Shown one piece after another: positions 1 through 8,768 of a stretch of 39,093 nucleotides of DNA (position 1 is the first letter of the stretch; every line of letters begins with the position of its first letter). This stretch comes from CAZHHM01 sp964532225. GTDB taxonomy: Bacteria > Margulisbacteria > WOR-1 > JAKLHX01. The notes under the pieces are model-generated. The model ran no database searches, had not been told where the DNA came from, and worked only from the letters and a program-made list of their open reading frames with translations. A program made the position numbers and the translations under genes. The stretch spans positions 1 to 39,093 of the forward strand of contig CAZHHM010000017.1 in the NCBI GenBank assembly GCA_964532225.1. Direction: 5' to 3'.

Positions 1-44
1 CTTGTCCCATTTTACGACGGGGTATGCTAAAATTAAAGTCTCAA

Positions 45-578
45 ATGGCAAAAGATGGCAAAAACATACTTACCGAGAGCGAGATAAGCAAATCCCTTGC
101 CCGTATCGCCGGTGAGATAACAGATGCCAACAAAGGCAAGAAAGAACTGGCCCTTATCGGGATACTCAACAGGGGCTTTCCTCTTGCCCTGCGTCTGTCA
201 AAGCTGATAGCCCAGGGGAGCAAGATCAAGGTGTTCACGGGTTCACTGGACGTATCGCTCTACAGGGATGATCTTGCCGTAAGGGGTAAGGATATCACTT
301 TAAAGAAGTCAGACATCCAGTTCTCTATAGATGGAAAGACGGTAGTGCTGATAGATGACGTCCTTTCCAAAGGCAGGACCGTTAGGGCGGCGCTTGACAG
401 CCTTAACGATTACGGAAGGCCTTCCTGCGTGCAGCTGGCCGTGCTTATCGACAGGGGAGGAAGGGAGCTTCCTATACAGCCCGACTATGCCGGTAAAAAG
501 ATATCCGTTTCTCCAAATGAGGAGATCGCCGTAAAGGTTAAAGAGATCGACGGTGAAGATGCCGCTTTTCTGAGGTGA
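45..578 (+). CDS. pyrR: PyrR bifunctional pyrimidine regulator / uracil phosphoribosyltransferase
   Basis: In the PyrR family this protein binds pyr mRNA in response to UMP and also converts uracil plus PRPP to UMP. The PRPP-binding loop is clear (VVLIDDVLSKGRT, about residue 100 from the chosen start), as is the N-terminal helix (SLARIAGEI). I chose ATG 45 over the in-frame ATG 24. An extended -10 (TGCTAAAAT, 25-33) overlaps the earlier ATG, and family members normally have only about ten residues before this helix. It would have a leader of only a few bases. The stop runs into the start of the AddA-like gene, so the two are probably co-transcribed. No pyr biosynthesis gene or attenuator is visible, but the upstream side is cut by the window edge. 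Confidence 0.9.
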   Translation: MAKDGKNILTESEISKSLARIAGEITDANKGKKELALIGILNRGFPLALRLSKLIAQGSKIKVFTGSLDVSLYRDDLAVRGKDITLKKSDIQFSIDGKTVVLIDDVLSKGRTVRAALDSLNDYGRPSCVQLAVLIDRGGRELPIQPDYAGKKISVSPNEEIAVKVKEIDGEDAAFLR

Positions 579-582
579 GAGG

Positions 583-3500
583 GTGATGTCCTCGCCTCAA
601 ATAACCGCGGTCGAGGCTTCTGCAGGTTCCGGCAAGACCACTCAGCTTGCAAAAAACTACCTAAAGATACTCCTTGGATCCGATAACCCCACAGCTTTCA
701 GGAATATCCTTGCTGTGACATTTACGAACAAAGCCGCCAATGAGATGAAGGGTAGGGTGCTGAAGTATCTCAAATTACTCGAATTCGGGGAGATCCCTCG
801 CGAATTGGAAGATATCCCGGACAACACAAATGCGGATAAAGGCAGGCCCTCACGAATTATTGAAGCCATCTTTGATCGTTATGATAATTTCCGGGTACAG
901 ACAATAGACAGTTTCGTGAAGTCGATCATAAATGCCTGTGCCATGCTGACCGAGCATACAGGGTCTTTTGATGTCAGACATGACCACAAGGATTTCATTG
1001 CGTACAGCCTTGATGACCTGATAGACAGTTATGAGAACGACACAGAGGTCCGCAAGGTCATCAGAAAATTCCTTGACCAGTACATTTATATCGAGAACAA
1101 GACAAGCTGGTTCCCAAAGAAAGACATCTTTGACGTGGTGAGTGACATGTTCGAGATGTCCAATATCTACGGCAAGCCCTACGCCAAGATCGAGCCAAAG
1201 CGCAAGCTTTACGAGGTCAAGAAGAGTATCTTATCGCTTTGCAAAAGGCTGTTGAACATGTTGCCAAAGGGAACGAACAAAAGATTTGAAAGCGCTTTGT
1301 CCAAATTCGTCTCCGGCTCTGATGACGGGTTCTCGATAGGGGACATATCCAACTATTTCACGCACGAAGGATTCCCGGTCAACAGAGATGCTGATGTGCC
1401 GCAAGATGTGACCGATCTATGGGAAAGGATCAGGAAAGAGATCAAAGAACTTTGCGAGACGGAGGCGTTCTCGAGCTTTAACCCGTATGTCGATATCTAC
1501 GATATGGTCATGAAGAACCTGTCAAAACGCTCGTCCGACAATGATCTGGTCTTTCTCGAAGAGCTCAACAAAAGGGCTTGCGCGGTCAGGCAAATGGTGG
1601 ATGTGCCTGAGATGTATTACAGGCTCGCGACCAGGTTCGATAATTATCTGATAGACGAGTTCCAGGACACATCGGTCCTTCAGTGGAACAATATCTATGC
1701 GCTGGTGGAGGAGGCCCTGTCGAGGGGAGGGTCCCTTTTCTATGTAGGCGACAAAAAACAGTCTATTTACCGGTTCCGCGGCGCCCGTCCTGCTCTTTTT
1801 GATGATATTACAAAACAGCTTGGCAGGTTCCACTCAAAAGCAGAAACGCTGAAGATCAATTACAGGAGCGCAAAAGAGGTTGTTGAAGCCGTGAATTCTG
1901 TCTTTTCTCCAGATAATCTCAGGAAGTTCATATCGGAATACTCAGGCAAGAACCCATATGCTGAAGGATTCCTCCCTGAAGTGCTTGAACTTTTCGCAAA
2001 TGTGGAGCAAGACTGCCATAACAAAGAGGAGGCCGGCTTTGTGAGCGTCGAAACGGTCAAGGTCGAGGACGGCGAAGACCAGGAAGAGACTATAGGGGCG
2101 CGCTTTAAGCAGATAGTATCGGACCTTAAGGGCCGGTATTTGCCAAAAGAGATCGCAGTGCTTTGCCGGGAGAACTCGGAAGTGGCCCTTACATCAAGAT
2201 GGCTGTCAGAGCTTTCTCTGCCTGTTGATTCCGCCTCAACTACAAGACTGGACGAAGACCCGCATATCAAGGAGCTCGTTGCTTTCTTGAAGTTCCTGAC
2301 ATCCCCGATAGACAATGTGGCTTTTGCGGCGTTCATATCAGGTGATATATTCCGGAAGGTGTCGGGTATATCCGCTGAAGAGGTCCATTCAATGATGTTC
2401 GACTGGGCGAGGCAGAGGTCCGAGGCTTTCCTTTACAAATATTTCAGAGGAAGGTACGAGCTGTTCTGGAACAGGTTCATTGACAGGCATTTTTCAACGG
2501 TCGATTTTGTCCCTGTCTACGAGTTCATCCTTAAAATAATGAACGAATTCAATTTAAGCTCAAATATCCCCGAGAGCATGCCATATATGACCGGATTGCT
2601 TGAGGTCGTCCTTGAAAAGGAAAGCGACCACCCGTCTTTGAGGTCATTTATCGAATATCTAGAAACAACGGATGAGAAGATCTACGTGAACCATGGCAAA
2701 AGCGAAAGCGTAAAGGTCATGACCGTCCATAAGGCAAAGGGCCTGGAATTCCCGGTCGTCATCATGCCTTTTATGAACATGGACGTTACCGCGGGCTCCG
2801 GCAAGAGGTCAGGGGCTGTTATGGAGGACGAGGATAATATCTATTTCGTGAGGCTGAACAAAGACTACAACCACTATTCAAAAGCAGTTGAAAAGGTGTA
2901 TGTGGCAGAGTTAAAACGTTCATTCTTTGATGAGCTGAACGTTGTTTACGTCGCAATGACAAGGGCCGCAAAGGAGCTGTATGTGCTTGTGCCTCCGAAG
3001 GCAGGCAGATCGGTCAATCCGGCGACATTCCTGCTTCCGGAAAGTCTTGTCTCGGGCAAAAAAGAAGCTTCGCAAAAGAAAGCAGAGCCGCGGCCGTCGC
3101 CGGGCGCGCGGTTCATTCCGGGAGATATCGTAGAGCTCCTGAAGAACGACCAGTACATAAAGGATGCGACGGTCGTTGACAGGAAAAAGAAGACCGACGG
3201 CGATATGGTGCATTTTATCCTTTCCTTCATCAGTAAGACCACAAAGAACGGTCTGAAAGACGACCTTGAAAGAGCTGTCGGCCTTGCGTGCTCCAAATAT
3301 CAAAAAGATGAGCTGCTCCGAGTAAAACATGTTGCGGAAAAGATACTCCTTAACAAAGACTGTTCAAGCTTCTTTTTTGTAAAAGACGCTGATGTTCATA
3401 CGGAAAAGGAGATTGTCCTGAGGGACGGAAGGTCTGTCAGGTTGGACAGGCTGATCGTAACGCCTGAGGAAGCGGTTGTTGTGGATTACAAAAGCTCCTC

Positions 3501-3633
3501 CGAAAGGCACGAGATGTACGGGGAGCAGATAAAAGGCTATATCTCGGTCCTTAAGTCAATATATCCCGACAAGAAGATAAGGGGTTTTCTCTTGTATTCC
3601 GATCTCCAGTCGCCGGAGGAAGTGCATGAATAA
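583..3633 (+). CDS. addA: AddA-like UvrD-family helicase-nuclease
   Basis: This is a superfamily 1A helicase with a C-terminal PD-(D/E)XK nuclease, as in AddA, which processes DNA double-strand ends for recombination. Motifs in order: Walker A (ASAGSGKTT, about residue 12-20), Walker B (LIDEFQDTS, about 355), GDKKQSIYRFRG (about 389), motif V/VI region (TVHKAKGLEFPVV about 713, VYVAMTRA about 788), and the nuclease core DRL...VVVDYKSS (about 950-970) followed by the QIKGY helix. At 1016 aa it is shorter than Bacillus AddA (about 1,230 aa). GTG 583 and ATG 586 are both possible starts behind a GAGG/GAGAGGG ribosome site. It overlaps the next gene by 8 bp, which supports an AddAB pair. Confidence 0.9.
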   Translation: MMSSPQITAVEASAGSGKTTQLAKNYLKILLGSDNPTAFRNILAVTFTNKAANEMKGRVLKYLKLLEFGEIPRELEDIPDNTNADKGRPSRIIEAIFDRYDNFRVQTIDSFVKSIINACAMLTEHTGSFDVRHDHKDFIAYSLDDLIDSYENDTEVRKVIRKFLDQYIYIENKTSWFPKKDIFDVVSDMFEMSNIYGKPYAKIEPKRKLYEVKKSILSLCKRLLNMLPKGTNKRFESALSKFVSGSDDGFSIGDISNYFTHEGFPVNRDADVPQDVTDLWERIRKEIKELCETEAFSSFNPYVDIYDMVMKNLSKRSSDNDLVFLEELNKRACAVRQMVDVPEMYYRLATRFDNYLIDEFQDTSVLQWNNIYALVEEALSRGGSLFYVGDKKQSIYRFRGARPALFDDITKQLGRFHSKAETLKINYRSAKEVVEAVNSVFSPDNLRKFISEYSGKNPYAEGFLPEVLELFANVEQDCHNKEEAGFVSVETVKVEDGEDQEETIGARFKQIVSDLKGRYLPKEIAVLCRENSEVALTSRWLSELSLPVDSASTTRLDEDPHIKELVAFLKFLTSPIDNVAFAAFISGDIFRKVSGISAEEVHSMMFDWARQRSEAFLYKYFRGRYELFWNRFIDRHFSTVDFVPVYEFILKIMNEFNLSSNIPESMPYMTGLLEVVLEKESDHPSLRSFIEYLETTDEKIYVNHGKSESVKVMTVHKAKGLEFPVVIMPFMNMDVTAGSGKRSGAVMEDEDNIYFVRLNKDYNHYSKAVEKVYVAELKRSFFDELNVVYVAMTRAAKELYVLVPPKAGRSVNPATFLLPESLVSGKKEASQKKAEPRPSPGARFIPGDIVELLKNDQYIKDATVVDRKKKTDGDMVHFILSFISKTTKNGLKDDLERAVGLACSKYQKDELLRVKHVAEKILLNKDCSSFFFVKDADVHTEKEIVLRDGRSVRLDRLIVTPEEAVVVDYKSSSERHEMYGEQIKGYISVLKSIYPDKKIRGFLLYSDLQSPEEVHE

Positions 3634-6472
3634 AGCAATTGCCTTCGGCTTTAACGACAATTTTATCGAAAAACTTGCCGACCATCTTATTGGGATAGCC
3701 GGTCCGGAAAAAGATCTTTCCGGTATATCATGCGTGTTCAGCAACAGCAGGTCCATTTTATTCCTTAACAAAGAGCTCTCAAAAAGGATGAAAATGGAGT
3801 TCTTCCCACCGGACTGTTATGTGTTTGACGATTATGTCGACAGGATACTGGCCTCTGACGGGGGGCATTCAAGAATGCCGGCTGCAGAGGCGTGCTATCT
3901 GATCTATAAAATGCTCCTAAGAACGGACAAAGCCGCACTTTACGGTAAGGAGACTTTCGCCAGCTTCCTGCCGTGGGCAAAAGAGATATATACCTTCATA
4001 GAGTCGCTCGACCTTGAATGCATCCCTGATGAAAAGCTTAAAGCAGTCGAGAGGAGCGCTGCCATAGGGTATGACGTGCCTGACGCGATAACCTCCCTTC
4101 TGCTTAATATCTCTTCTGTCCGAAAAGAGCTGCACGGGATAATGGAGAAGGAGAGGAGCTATTCCAGAGGGTATAAATATTTCAAGGCGTCCCAGCATAA
4201 GTCAGTGCCGGAAGATGGGAAAAAAGTCCTGTTCTGCAACTTCTTCTATCTGCAGGAAGCGGAAAAGAGGATGATCAGGAACCTATCGGACAAAGCTGTC
4301 CTGTTATTCCAGGGAGACCAGAACGACTGGTCTGTCCTTAAGGAAAATTCAAAATATTTCGGTGTTGATATCAAACCGCAGGCATCAGCCTGTTCAAATT
4401 ACGCATTAAATGTCTATTCGGCGCCTGACAAGCACGGGGAATCGGCCATTGCGTCAGATATTATTTCTAAGAAAAAGAACGTCGACAGCACAGTGATCGT
4501 TATGCCTGATCAGGGCACCTTGATGCCTCTGGTGTCCTGCCTTTCTTCCAAAGAAAAAGACCTTAACATCGCAATGGGATACGACCTCTCGAGAAGCTCG
4601 GTCTATAAGCTTATAAGCTCTATTTTTGAAGCGCAGATCTCATCCAAGTCCGGCAAGTATTATGCAAAGGATTATCTGGAGGCAATTCTTCATCCCCTCG
4701 CCAAGAACATCAGGCTGACTGGCTCAGGAGTGACAACAAGGATACTTTGCCATAAGGTGCAGGAAGTAATTACCGGCATGTCCGAAGGCCAAATTACCGG
4801 GGCGCTTTTCCTTGATCTGAGGTCGGTCGAGCGTGACACGGCCGTCATCAAAGAAGCGATCCCATTGGTAGGCAAAGAAGATGCCGATGAAGATAAGCTG
4901 GCAGATACGGTTAAAAGAGTGCATGACATCCTGTTCCGGAAGTGGGAGGGTGTCTCGAACTTTCAACAGCTCTCAGCTGCGCTGCTGGAGCTGATCGAGA
5001 CGATAACATCGTCCAGCATACTTGGCTCTTATCCCATAGACCATGCCGCAAGCCAGAGGATATATGAGCTTGCAAAGATGCTCGGCACGGTCTCCTTTAA
5101 AGAAGAGGTGTTCGGCAAGCAGGAGCTGTTCGCGATATTCGATGATCTGATATCAGGCAAGAAGATCAACTATTCCGGTGCTCCGCTTAAAGGTTTGCAG
5201 CTCCTGGGTCTTTACAAGACGCATTCGCTTAACTTTGAATCGGTCATTGTCCTTGACGCAAATGAATCAGTTCTTCCTGTTACCAGGCCGGTAGAGCCTC
5301 TGGTCCCGCGGGAGGTCATGCTCGGACTCGGATTAATAAGACCGGACAAGGAAGAAGAGATACAGAGATATCAGTTCAAACGCCTTATTTGCGGCGCAAA
5401 GGAAGTGCATCTTATTTATATTGATGACGAAAGGTCCGAAAGAAGCAGATATGTGGAGGAGCTGATATGGGAGCAGCAGAAGAAGGAGAAGAAGAATTGG
5501 GCAGCGACCAGTGGCCGGGGGCCTGGAGGAAGTGTTGAAAAAGGATCTAAGGAGTTCCCTGTTGTGAGCTCATTCAGTCAGATATCATTGTCCAAGAAAA
5601 AAGAACCGATCGAAAAATCAAAAAAGGTGTCAGAGTGGCTCAAAGGGTTCGACTTTTCGCCGACAGCGGTCAACACATATCTCAATTGCCCTGCAAGCTT
5701 CTACTTCAAGAACGTGCTCGCTCTCAAAGAGAACGAAGACATGCTGGATGATGTGGAAGCCGTTGATGTGGGCAACTTCGTGCATGAGCTGCTGGACGAA
5801 CAGTTCAGGCCGTTTGTAGGGAATATTCCGGTCATTGACGCAGACTTTAGAAAGAGATTCCTTGAAAAGTTCGATGCTTCCTTTGACAGGACGTTCATGA
5901 AAAGGATGCCCGCTGAAGGGGTGATGCTTAAGGAGGTCCTCAGGGTCCGTTTAAAATCTTTCCTTGATAAAGAAGATCAAAGGGGCGCAGGTAGGATCGT
6001 ATCCCTTGAAAAAAAGTACAGGGCGCAGCTCGGAGGGTTCAGGCTTAACGGGCGGATCGACAGGATCGAACAAGCATCAGGTGTCCTTACGGTCATTGAT
6101 TATAAGACAGGCGGAACCGGGAATCTGCCTGTCAAAAAGACGGATGTTTTGGAAGGATCGAAAGCTAGAAAAGAGCTCAAGATAAGTGTCCGCTCTTTCC
6201 AGCTGCCAATATACCTCTATCTCGCACAAGAGAACGGGGCCGTTGATTCTTATGCTTCCTCGAACGCAGCCCTGTACAGCATCAAGGAGGTCCAGCTTAA
6301 GCCGCTATGGTCAAAAGAAGCACCTGAGGATATCGAAAAGCTCATGGAGCTCTATCTTTCAGGATTGACTTGCCTTCTTGAAGAGATAACCGATCCCGCA
6401 AAGCCGTTCGAATTTGATGATGAGGACCGGAACGTCTGCAGGTTCTGCCCGTATTCATATTTGTGCAGATGA
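3626..6472 (+). CDS. addB: AddB-like PD-(D/E)XK nuclease subunit with Fe-S staple
   Basis: This looks like the partner of the AddA-like protein. The N-terminus has no Walker A; it carries the VFSNSRSILFL pattern seen in the 'inactivated helicase' type of AddB. The C-terminal nuclease is clear: GNFVHELLDEQF (about 713), GRIDRIE and VIDYKTGG (about 823). A cysteine (LNCPASFYF, about 687) and the C-terminal CRFCPYSYLC set (about 938-947) match the four-cysteine iron-sulfur staple around the AddB nuclease. The start ATG lies behind GGAGG at 3616. Substrate and Chi recognition cannot be read from the sequence. The gene ends the operon; no terminator with a T-run follows. Confidence 0.87.
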   Translation: MNKAIAFGFNDNFIEKLADHLIGIAGPEKDLSGISCVFSNSRSILFLNKELSKRMKMEFFPPDCYVFDDYVDRILASDGGHSRMPAAEACYLIYKMLLRTDKAALYGKETFASFLPWAKEIYTFIESLDLECIPDEKLKAVERSAAIGYDVPDAITSLLLNISSVRKELHGIMEKERSYSRGYKYFKASQHKSVPEDGKKVLFCNFFYLQEAEKRMIRNLSDKAVLLFQGDQNDWSVLKENSKYFGVDIKPQASACSNYALNVYSAPDKHGESAIASDIISKKKNVDSTVIVMPDQGTLMPLVSCLSSKEKDLNIAMGYDLSRSSVYKLISSIFEAQISSKSGKYYAKDYLEAILHPLAKNIRLTGSGVTTRILCHKVQEVITGMSEGQITGALFLDLRSVERDTAVIKEAIPLVGKEDADEDKLADTVKRVHDILFRKWEGVSNFQQLSAALLELIETITSSSILGSYPIDHAASQRIYELAKMLGTVSFKEEVFGKQELFAIFDDLISGKKINYSGAPLKGLQLLGLYKTHSLNFESVIVLDANESVLPVTRPVEPLVPREVMLGLGLIRPDKEEEIQRYQFKRLICGAKEVHLIYIDDERSERSRYVEELIWEQQKKEKKNWAATSGRGPGGSVEKGSKEFPVVSSFSQISLSKKKEPIEKSKKVSEWLKGFDFSPTAVNTYLNCPASFYFKNVLALKENEDMLDDVEAVDVGNFVHELLDEQFRPFVGNIPVIDADFRKRFLEKFDASFDRTFMKRMPAEGVMLKEVLRVRLKSFLDKEDQRGAGRIVSLEKKYRAQLGGFRLNGRIDRIEQASGVLTVIDYKTGGTGNLPVKKTDVLEGSKARKELKISVRSFQLPIYLYLAQENGAVDSYASSNAALYSIKEVQLKPLWSKEAPEDIEKLMELYLSGLTCLLEEITDPAKPFEFDDEDRNVCRFCPYSYLCR

Positions 6473-6504
6473 AAGTTGCCTGGTACTTTCCGTATATGTC
6501 ACAT

Positions 6505-6525
6505 CTCCCCCTTACAAAGGGGGAG
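6505..6525. repeat. Perfect 9-bp inverted repeat (C/G-rich hairpin)
   Basis: CTCCCCCTT and AAGGGGGAG flank a 3-nt loop (ACA). A second GAGGGGG follows at 6530-6536 and could compete for the same arm. There is no T-run, so this is not a standard intrinsic terminator. It lies between addB and the FG-GAP gene and resembles small dispersed palindromic repeats of intergenic DNA. Confidence 0.7.
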
Positions 6526-6558
6526 ACCGAGAGGGGGTAACGAGCTGCCTTCTTCCCC

Positions 6559-6585
6559 GCAATCCTCTCCAGTATTTAACGATAT
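6559..6585 (+). promoter_or_regulatory. Sigma-28-like promoter of the FG-GAP gene
   Basis: GCAATCC at 6559-6565 and AACGATAT at 6578-6585 are separated so that GCAA-N15-AACGATAT matches the SigD/FliA layout (TAAA-N14-16-GCCGATAT). The segment 6575-6591 is identical to 24230-24246, and both are followed two bases later by AGGGGG, which would be the ribosome site. The identity of the sigma factor is inferred. Confidence 0.6.
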
Positions 6586-6606
6586 ATATGTACAGGGGGG
6601 TGCTTA

Positions 6607-8709
6607 ATGATGGTCATGATCAATAGTGTGTCAGCATACAGGTCATTAGCACATACGTTAACGGCGGCTAAGGCGGCAGCGGCCGATTCTCCTCCAAAAC
6701 CGGGGACGTACAAGCTTACCGAACTTATCTCAAAAGCATGGATATTTGCCAGGCAGACCGATGATCCGGCTGTAATCGCGCCTATAGCCGAAGGCGTTAT
6801 CGACAAGACGAACAACACTATCACTTTCCGTACAAAACAGCCGCTGGTGATCGATGCGGGCTGGGGTATAAAGACCGGACTTGGCATCGGAGAGGCCGAG
6901 ATAACCTTTAAGTATTCAGCCAGTTTTCCCAGAAGGAACGGACTTAACAGGGTCTCATTGTTCGTCTGTGACGCGCGCGGTCAGGTGATAAAAGAAGTGC
7001 CGATCGCAGCAAAAGAGGGAAGTACGACGGGCGAAGTGACCGCTAGGATAACTGCCGGACAATTGAACTTCATGTTCGTGAATGAAACGAACGGGCCCAT
7101 CGAGTTCTCAATAATCGATCCTGTTGTCAAAGTGAACAGGTTCGAGAACTCCGGTTGGCCTGTCCTGATGCCGAAAGAGGTCAGGGATATTGTTATCGAT
7201 GATGTGAATAACGATTGCATCCCTGAGGTCATTTTCGGGATGCAGGGGGACGGCTCCAGTTATACATGGACGAACGCGTGGAGTGCGAATGCAGTAGAAA
7301 TAAAGGGATGGCCGGTGAAAACTACAGGCTATATATTCGACCAGCTTTTATCTGATAAGACCGTTTTCTCTTCAAGCTATACGACCGGACTTGATACAAG
7401 GATAGCGAAACTATCGCCGGAAGGGTCCCTGCTTGGAACGATACAAGCAGAAGGAAGATCGGCAAATCCATTTGCTTACGCAGACATCGAAGAGGCAAAA
7501 GGCGGAAAAGAGCTGGTCTACAGTGATTCACAGGGGAACATCGTCATCGACAGGCAGGTATCATCAGAAAAGGTGCCTTTGCCGGCAGGCCAGTATTCAA
7601 ATATGCTGGTGCTTTCAGATCTTAATGCCAATAAGGGCCTTGAGATAGTTTCATTGGACAGGAACAGCGGGAATATATCGATCGTCAATGCCGGGACCCT
7701 GGCAGTAGAGACAACTCTGTCCGGTAATTATACCGGTATGGCCATTTTGGACCTTGCAGGGGATAAGGGAAAGATGATAGTCGGCCTCAGTTCGACAGGA
7801 GAGATAACGACATTAAACCCTTATGTGCCTGGACAGGAGTGGAGCAGTTTGACAGAGGCTGGCTTTCTTGTGAATCCTGCTACGGGGGATGTGAACGGTG
7901 ACGGCAGGAACGAGATCATCGCTATGAATAAATGGGGAAATATGTACGCACTTGACGATTCAGGGGCCATATTGCCGGGATGGCCTAAGAAAGTATCAGA
8001 TGCGGGAGACAACACTAAGGCATATCAGCACTTTGCTATCGCGGATATAAACGGGGACGGCAAGAACGACATCTTTTACAAAAAGCACAGACAAGTCTGG
8101 GCACACAGCTATCAAGAAGAGTTTTGGGCGATCGACGGGACGGGGAGAACAGTTCCCGGGTATGAATTGATCTCAAAGTCTGAGGAACCGGTCCAGCCCC
8201 CTTCACGGTTCGTTATCGGAGATACTAACGGTGACAGCAGACTGGACCTGGTCTTTTATGAACCGGGCAAGCTTATGCATTCATTCATACTGGACGAGAG
8301 CAGTGTGCCTCCGTATTCCATGCCGTGGCCTAGGACTTCACATGACAACATGAATACATATGCCGCATCGACGCCGGTAAATATGTTCTGGATAGGATGC
8401 AATTGCCACTGCGATTATTTTGACATCAAGGGTATCGGCAATCACCCCAGCCCTTTCTCCGAGCGGACGAACATAACTTTCGAGACCTCGCAGGAAATGC
8501 TCGGTTCTGTGCTGAAGATAGTTGTTAATGACGTTCTTGGCAGGCAGGTAAGGCAGTTCGTTTTCCCTGTAACGTCCGTGGGACCTCAGTCGGTGACCTG
8601 GGATGGCCTGGACCAGCAGGGGAGGTCAGCTGCTACAGGTACATATTTTATGTCCATGATAAATAACGGCATGCTGACAGCTTCCGGAAAAATGTTAAAG
8701 ATCAAATGA
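6607..8709 (+). CDS. FG-GAP/VCBS repeat protein with FlgD-Ig-like C-terminus
   Basis: This 700-aa protein probably folds as an all-beta module followed by a beta-propeller. Calcium-type repeat loops recur: DVNNDCIPEV (about 198), DLNANKGLEI (about 338), DVNGDGRNEI (about 428), DINGDGKNDI (about 480) and DTNGDSRLDL (about 539). The last 70 residues (PSPFSERTNITFE, NDVLGRQVRQF, WDGLDQQGR, GTYFM) match the FlgD Ig-like / C-terminal carrier domain common on exported proteins. Yet the N-terminus (MMVMINSVSAYRSLAHTL) is not a convincing Sec signal peptide. Translation probably starts at ATG 6607 or 6610 behind GGGGGG at 6595-6600. Its promoter is of the sigma-28-like type. Surface or extracellular location is an inference. 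Confidence 0.8.
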   Translation: MMVMINSVSAYRSLAHTLTAAKAAAADSPPKPGTYKLTELISKAWIFARQTDDPAVIAPIAEGVIDKTNNTITFRTKQPLVIDAGWGIKTGLGIGEAEITFKYSASFPRRNGLNRVSLFVCDARGQVIKEVPIAAKEGSTTGEVTARITAGQLNFMFVNETNGPIEFSIIDPVVKVNRFENSGWPVLMPKEVRDIVIDDVNNDCIPEVIFGMQGDGSSYTWTNAWSANAVEIKGWPVKTTGYIFDQLLSDKTVFSSSYTTGLDTRIAKLSPEGSLLGTIQAEGRSANPFAYADIEEAKGGKELVYSDSQGNIVIDRQVSSEKVPLPAGQYSNMLVLSDLNANKGLEIVSLDRNSGNISIVNAGTLAVETTLSGNYTGMAILDLAGDKGKMIVGLSSTGEITTLNPYVPGQEWSSLTEAGFLVNPATGDVNGDGRNEIIAMNKWGNMYALDDSGAILPGWPKKVSDAGDNTKAYQHFAIADINGDGKNDIFYKKHRQVWAHSYQEEFWAIDGTGRTVPGYELISKSEEPVQPPSRFVIGDTNGDSRLDLVFYEPGKLMHSFILDESSVPPYSMPWPRTSHDNMNTYAASTPVNMFWIGCNCHCDYFDIKGIGNHPSPFSERTNITFETSQEMLGSVLKIVVNDVLGRQVRQFVFPVTSVGPQSVTWDGLDQQGRSAATGTYFMSMINNGMLTASGKMLKIK

Positions 8710-8732
8710 CCTTAGGTATCGGGTGAAATACT

Positions 8733-8759
8733 GAAATCTCCCGTGATCTGCGCAGATAA
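8733..8759 (+). promoter_or_regulatory. Sigma-28-like promoter of the kinase-like gene
   Basis: GAAATCT (8733-8739) and GCAGATAA (8752-8759) give GAAA-N15-GCAGATAA, the same spacing as the copies before 6607, 11292 and 24263. The -10 ends 9 nt before ATG 8769, so the leader would be only a few bases with no ribosome site. Confidence 0.6.
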
Positions 8760-8768
8760 ATATTCAAC

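Noticed and set aside
6505..6525. Intrinsic terminator after addB
   Set aside because: The stem is strong but no T-run follows; no convincing intrinsic terminator was seen anywhere in the window.
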